A stretch of 64,000 nt of DNA from Paraburkholderia caledonica NBRC 102488 (lineage in GTDB: Bacteria; Pseudomonadota; Gammaproteobacteria; Burkholderiales; Burkholderiaceae): contig NZ_BAYE01000004.1 of the NCBI RefSeq assembly GCF_000685095.1, positions 372,001 through 436,000 of the forward strand, read 5' to 3'. Within the stretch, counting starts at the first letter, position 1. Every line of letters starts with the position of its first letter. Of the stretch, positions 60,888 through 64,000 are shown piece by piece. The notes under the pieces are model-generated. The model was not told the DNA's origin. It saw nothing but the letters and a program-made list of their open reading frames with translations, and searched no databases. Both the position numbers and the translations under genes were made by a program.

Positions 60888-61898
60888 ATGTTCCGCTTTG
60901 TTTTGCGCCGCATCGGCATGGTGATACCGACGTTCATCGGCATCACGATCCTTGCATTCGCGCTGATTCACCTGATACCGGGCGACCCCATCGAAGTGAT
61001 GATGGGCGAGCGCGGCGTCGATCCGGCGATGCATGCCGCGGCTATGCACCGGCTAGGGCTCGACGAGCCTCTGCCGATGCAATACGTCCACTACATCGGC
61101 CGCGCGCTGCACGGCGATCTCGGCACTTCCATCATCACCAACACGAGCGTCATGGGTGAATTTCTCGCCCGCTTCCCCGCCACAGTTGAACTGTCGATTT
61201 GCGCGATGCTGTTCGCGCTCATCGTCGGCCTGCCGGCAGGCGTGTTCGCGGCGCTCAGGCGCGGCACGGCCGTCGATCACGGCGTGATGGGTACAGCGCT
61301 GACCGGCTATTCAATGCCGATCTTCTGGTGGGGCTTGATCCTCATCATGGTGTTCTCGGTCAAGCTTGGCTGGACGCCGGTGTCAGGCCGCATCGCGGTC
61401 GAATACGATATTCCGCACGTGACCGGCTTCATGCTGATCGACGCGATGATGTCCACCGACGAAGGCGCGTTCAAGTCCGCACTCAGCCATCTGATTCTTC
61501 CCGCCATCGTGCTCGGAACGATTCCGCTCGCGGTCGTCGCGCGCATGACTCGTTCGTCGATGCTCGAAGTGCTGCGAGAAGACTACATCCGCACCGCGCG
61601 CGCGAAGGGTTTATCGCCGGGGCGAGTGATCGTCGTTCATGCATTGCGCAATGCGTTGATTCCGGTGGTGACGGTGATCGGTCTGCAGGTCGGTACGCTG
61701 CTTGCGGGCGCGGTACTGACGGAGACACTCTTCTCGTGGCCGGGCATCGGCAAATGGCTGATCGATGCGATTGGCCGCCGCGATTATCCGGTCGTGCAGG
61801 GCGGCATCCTGATGATCGCCACACTGGTGATCTTCGTGAACCTCGTCGTCGATCTGTTGTACGGCGTGCTCAACCCGCGCATTCGCCATACGAGGTGA
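60888..61898 (+). CDS. dppB: Dipeptide ABC transporter permease DppB
   Basis: Inner-membrane permease of 336 residues with about six helices. N-terminus FRFVLRRIGMVIPTFIGITI, then LIHLIPGDPIEVMMGERGVD, and the EAA loop RTARAKGLSPGRVIVVHALR N-A-L that contacts the ATPase. These match the DppB/OppB family. It is 150 nt after dppA, behind the intercistronic terminator, and 6 nt before dppC. Confidence 0.95.
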   Translation: MFRFVLRRIGMVIPTFIGITILAFALIHLIPGDPIEVMMGERGVDPAMHAAAMHRLGLDEPLPMQYVHYIGRALHGDLGTSIITNTSVMGEFLARFPATVELSICAMLFALIVGLPAGVFAALRRGTAVDHGVMGTALTGYSMPIFWWGLILIMVFSVKLGWTPVSGRIAVEYDIPHVTGFMLIDAMMSTDEGAFKSALSHLILPAIVLGTIPLAVVARMTRSSMLEVLREDYIRTARAKGLSPGRVIVVHALRNALIPVVTVIGLQVGTLLAGAVLTETLFSWPGIGKWLIDAIGRRDYPVVQGGILMIATLVIFVNLVVDLLYGVLNPRIRHTR

Positions 61899-61904
61899 TC
61901 AAGC

Positions 61905-62822
61905 ATGGCAGACATACAAAACACAGTCCCCACAGCAGTGACGCCGCCCAGCGGCCGCGCGATTGCCGCTCGCGAATTCTGGGCGAATTTCTCGCGCAAT
62001 CGCGGTGCGGTTGGCGCCGGCATCGTCGTTCTGCTGCTTATCGTCGTGGCGATTTTCGCGCCGCTCATCGCGCCGCATAGCCCGATCGAACAGTACCGCG
62101 ACTTCGTGAAAATTCCGCCTGCATGGCTCGAAGGCGGCAACTGGCGGTTCGTTCTCGGCACCGATGAAGCCGGCCGCGACATCCTCTCGCGTCTGATGTA
62201 CGGCGCGCGGCTGTCGTTCTGGATCGGCTTCGTGTCGGTGGTGCTCGCGCTGATTCCGGGCATCGTGCTCGGTCTCATCGCGGCATTCTTCGAGAAGTGG
62301 GCCGATACGCCGATCATGCGCGTCATGGACGTGCTGCTCGCATTGCCGTCGCTGCTGCTCGCGGTGGCGGTGGTCGCGATCATCGGTCCGGGCCTCGTCA
62401 ATACGATGCTGGCGATCGCGATCGTCGCGTTGCCGGGCTACGTGCGTTTGACGCGCGCCTCGGCGCAAGGCGAGTTGCAGAAGGAATACGTGACGGCCTC
62501 GCGAGTGGCCGGCGCCGGCACGCTGCGTCTGATGTTCTCGCAAGTGCTGCCCAACTGCACCGCGCCGCTGATCGTGCAGGCAACGCTCGGCTTCTCGTCG
62601 GCGATTCTCGATGCGGCCGCGCTCGGCTTCCTCGGCCTCGGCGTACAACCGCCGTCGGCGGAGTGGGGCGCGATGCTGGCCTCGGCGCGTGATTACATCG
62701 ACAGCGCATGGTGGATCGTCACGATGCCTGGTTTGTCCATCCTGATCTCGGTGCTCGCCATCAATCTGCTCGGCGACGGGCTGCGCGACGCACTCGATCC
62801 CAAACTGAAACGGATGGCATAA
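61905..62822 (+). CDS. dppC: Dipeptide ABC transporter permease DppC
   Basis: Second permease, 305 residues, six helices. The N-terminal EFWANFSRNRGAVGAGIVVL is the OppC_N region. The segment HVLGTDEAGRD-type reads FVLGTDEAGRDILSRLMYGA here, diagnostic of DppC/OppC. The EAA loop is YVTASRVAGAGTLRLMFSQV. It ends at the base before dppD. Confidence 0.95.
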   Translation: MADIQNTVPTAVTPPSGRAIAAREFWANFSRNRGAVGAGIVVLLLIVVAIFAPLIAPHSPIEQYRDFVKIPPAWLEGGNWRFVLGTDEAGRDILSRLMYGARLSFWIGFVSVVLALIPGIVLGLIAAFFEKWADTPIMRVMDVLLALPSLLLAVAVVAIIGPGLVNTMLAIAIVALPGYVRLTRASAQGELQKEYVTASRVAGAGTLRLMFSQVLPNCTAPLIVQATLGFSSAILDAAALGFLGLGVQPPSAEWGAMLASARDYIDSAWWIVTMPGLSILISVLAINLLGDGLRDALDPKLKRMA

Positions 62823-63827
62823 ATGGACAATCTACTGACCATCCGCAATCTGGCGGTCAACTTCAACGGACTACCTGCTGTCGACCGGATCAATCTGGAC
62901 GTCGCGCCGGGCGAAGTGCTCGGCGTTGTCGGCGAATCGGGTTCGGGCAAGAGCGTGACGATGATGGCGTTGATGGGACTGATCGACGCCCCCGGCAAGG
63001 TCACGGCGGACGAAATCACGTTCAACGGCCGCGATCTGCTGAAGGCATCGGCGAAGGAACGCCGCAAGATCATCGGCAAAGATATCGCGATGGTGTTCCA
63101 GGACGCGCTCACGAGTCTGAATCCGAGCTATACGGTCGGCTATCAGATCAAGGAAGTGCTGAAGCTGCACGAAGGGCTGCGCGGCGCCGCGCTCGACAAG
63201 CGCGCACTCGAACTGCTCGATCAGGTCGGCATTCCGGACGCGAAGAGCCGCATCGGCGCGTTTCCGCATCAGATGTCGGGCGGCATGAACCAGCGCGTGA
63301 TGATCGCCATGGCCATTGCCTGCAACCCGAAACTGCTGATCGCCGACGAGCCGACCACCGCGCTCGACGTAACGATCCAGGCGCAGATCATGGAACTGCT
63401 GATGCGCTTGCAGAAAGAGCGGGGCATGGCGCTCGTGCTGATTTCGCACGATCTCGCGGTGGTGTCCGAGGTCGCGCAGCGCGTCGCGGTCATGTACGCT
63501 GGCGAGGTGATCGAGACGAACAAGGTGCCGGACATCTTCGCCGCGCCTCATCATCCGTACACGGAAGCGTTGCTGGCCGCGATTCCCGAGCATAACGTGG
63601 GTGCCGTGCGACTCGCTGCTTTGCCGGGCATGGTGCCGGGACGCGACGATCGCCCGAAAGGGTGTCTGTTTGCCCCGCGCTGCAAGTACATGGTCGACGA
63701 CTGCAACAAGGGACGCCCCGCGCTCGCGCCCATGCAAGGTCACGCCGAAGTAGCGCGCGTGCGTTGCATCAAACCCTTGAACCTGAGCGGCGACGCGAAC
63801 GTTCACACACATGGAGGCGCACGATGA
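62823..63827 (+). CDS. dppD: Dipeptide ABC transporter ATPase DppD
   Basis: First ATPase of the importer, 334 residues. Walker [11 protein letters not shown], the Q-loop in [19 protein letters not shown], the ABC signature reads MSGGMNQRV, Walker B is [13 protein letters not shown], and the H-loop is LISHDLAVV. The C-terminal oligopeptide-transporter extension has [20 protein letters not shown] with the cysteines typical of DppD/OppD. Starts directly on the dppC stop and overlaps dppF by 4 nt. Confidence 0.96.
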   Translation: MDNLLTIRNLAVNFNGLPAVDRINLDVAPGEVLGVVGESGSGKSVTMMALMGLIDAPGKVTADEITFNGRDLLKASAKERRKIIGKDIAMVFQDALTSLNPSYTVGYQIKEVLKLHEGLRGAALDKRALELLDQVGIPDAKSRIGAFPHQMSGGMNQRVMIAMAIACNPKLLIADEPTTALDVTIQAQIMELLMRLQKERGMALVLISHDLAVVSEVAQRVAVMYAGEVIETNKVPDIFAAPHHPYTEALLAAIPEHNVGAVRLAALPGMVPGRDDRPKGCLFAPRCKYMVDDCNKGRPALAPMQGHAEVARVRCIKPLNLSGDANVHTHGGAR

Positions 63828-64000
63828 ACGCAGTACCTGAAACGCGGCGCCAGTCGGACCATGCGGGCGATCACGTGCTGGTCGCCGACAAGCTCGCGCG
63901 TTATTACACGGTCAAACGCGGCATGTTCGCAACGGGCACGGTGAAGGCGCTCAACGGCGTGTCGTTCGCGCTCGAGCGCGGCAAGACGCTCGCCGTGGTC
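63824..64000 (+). CDS. dppF: Dipeptide ABC transporter ATPase DppF (cut by window edge)
   Basis: The first 59 codons of the second ATPase. [20 protein letters not shown] and [20 protein letters not shown] match the start of DppF/OppF; the next residues should be the Walker A loop, beyond the right edge. ATG overlaps the dppD stop (ATGA). Confidence 0.9.
   Translation, partial: MNAVPETRRQSDHAGDHVLVADKLARYYTVKRGMFATGTVKALNGVSFALERGKTLAVV

Overview
The window is a GC-rich chromosomal segment from a betaproteobacterium, most likely Burkholderia or Paraburkholderia. That assignment is inferred from gene order (cheW-tsr-cheRDB-cheY-cheZ-flhBA-flhFG-fliA, then flgNMA/flgB-J, flgKL, fliRQPONML, fliKJIHGF/fliE-fliST), from the DUF2844/DUF3443 pair, and from an ahcY gene behind an S-adenosylhomocysteine riboswitch. 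About three quarters of the window (79-48395) is one nearly complete flagellar and chemotaxis locus.

Layout. 79-6703: chemotaxis genes cheW, an MCP, cheR, cheD, cheB, cheY, cheZ. 6965-8833: an inserted pair of exported proteins (DUF2844, DUF3443). 9051-16322: export gate flhBA, polar/number regulators flhF-flhG, and sigma-28 fliA. 16395-16984: a HicAB toxin-antitoxin module on the minus strand. 17316-19920 (minus): flgN, flgM, flgA. 20137-28107: flgB to flgJ (rod, hook, rings, muramidase). 28461-32614: ycgR, flgK, flgL. 32845-37457 (minus): fliR, fliQ, fliP, fliO, fliN, fliM, fliL. 37702-44913 (minus): fliK, fliJ, fliI, fliH, fliG, fliF. 45150-48395: fliE, fliS, fliT, a second fliK-like gene and a stand-alone FlhB C-terminal domain. 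No flagellin gene (fliC), fliD, motAB, cheA or flhDC lies inside the window.

The flagellar promoters can be read directly. Four sites match the FliA (sigma-28) form TAAA-N15/16-GCCGATAA, in front of flgM, ycgR, flgK and fliS. A second, bipartite pattern, GAATAG-N15..17-(C/T)TAT(T/C)C followed 26-27 nt later by a -10-like hexamer, precedes flhB, flhF, flgA, flgB, fliF, fliE and, in weaker form, fliL. Its geometry resembles an FlhDC box plus a sigma-70 -10 element, so these are candidate class II promoters.

48431-54675 is accessory metabolism: a coniferyl-aldehyde-type dehydrogenase and an AidB-like acyl-CoA dehydrogenase (minus), a GMC oxidoreductase that has lost roughly 200 internal residues, a frameshifted OmpA-domain remnant, and a LysR regulator with a perfect inverted repeat just upstream of its start. 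54866-58765 holds a GT2 glycosyltransferase and then the activated-methyl-cycle genes ahcY (behind an SAH riboswitch) and metF, with a small membrane protein between them. 59109 to the right edge is a dipeptide-type ABC importer (dppABCD and the start of dppF), with a strong hairpin terminator between the binding protein and the permeases.

The most interesting points are: the shared promoter grammar; an FlhG whose P-loop has lost both conserved lysines; a beta-rich module apparently shared by FlgE, FlgK (twice) and FlgL; two pepsin-like D-T/S-G-S motifs in the DUF3443 protein; the FliK2/FlhX pair; and the internally deleted GMC oxidoreductase.
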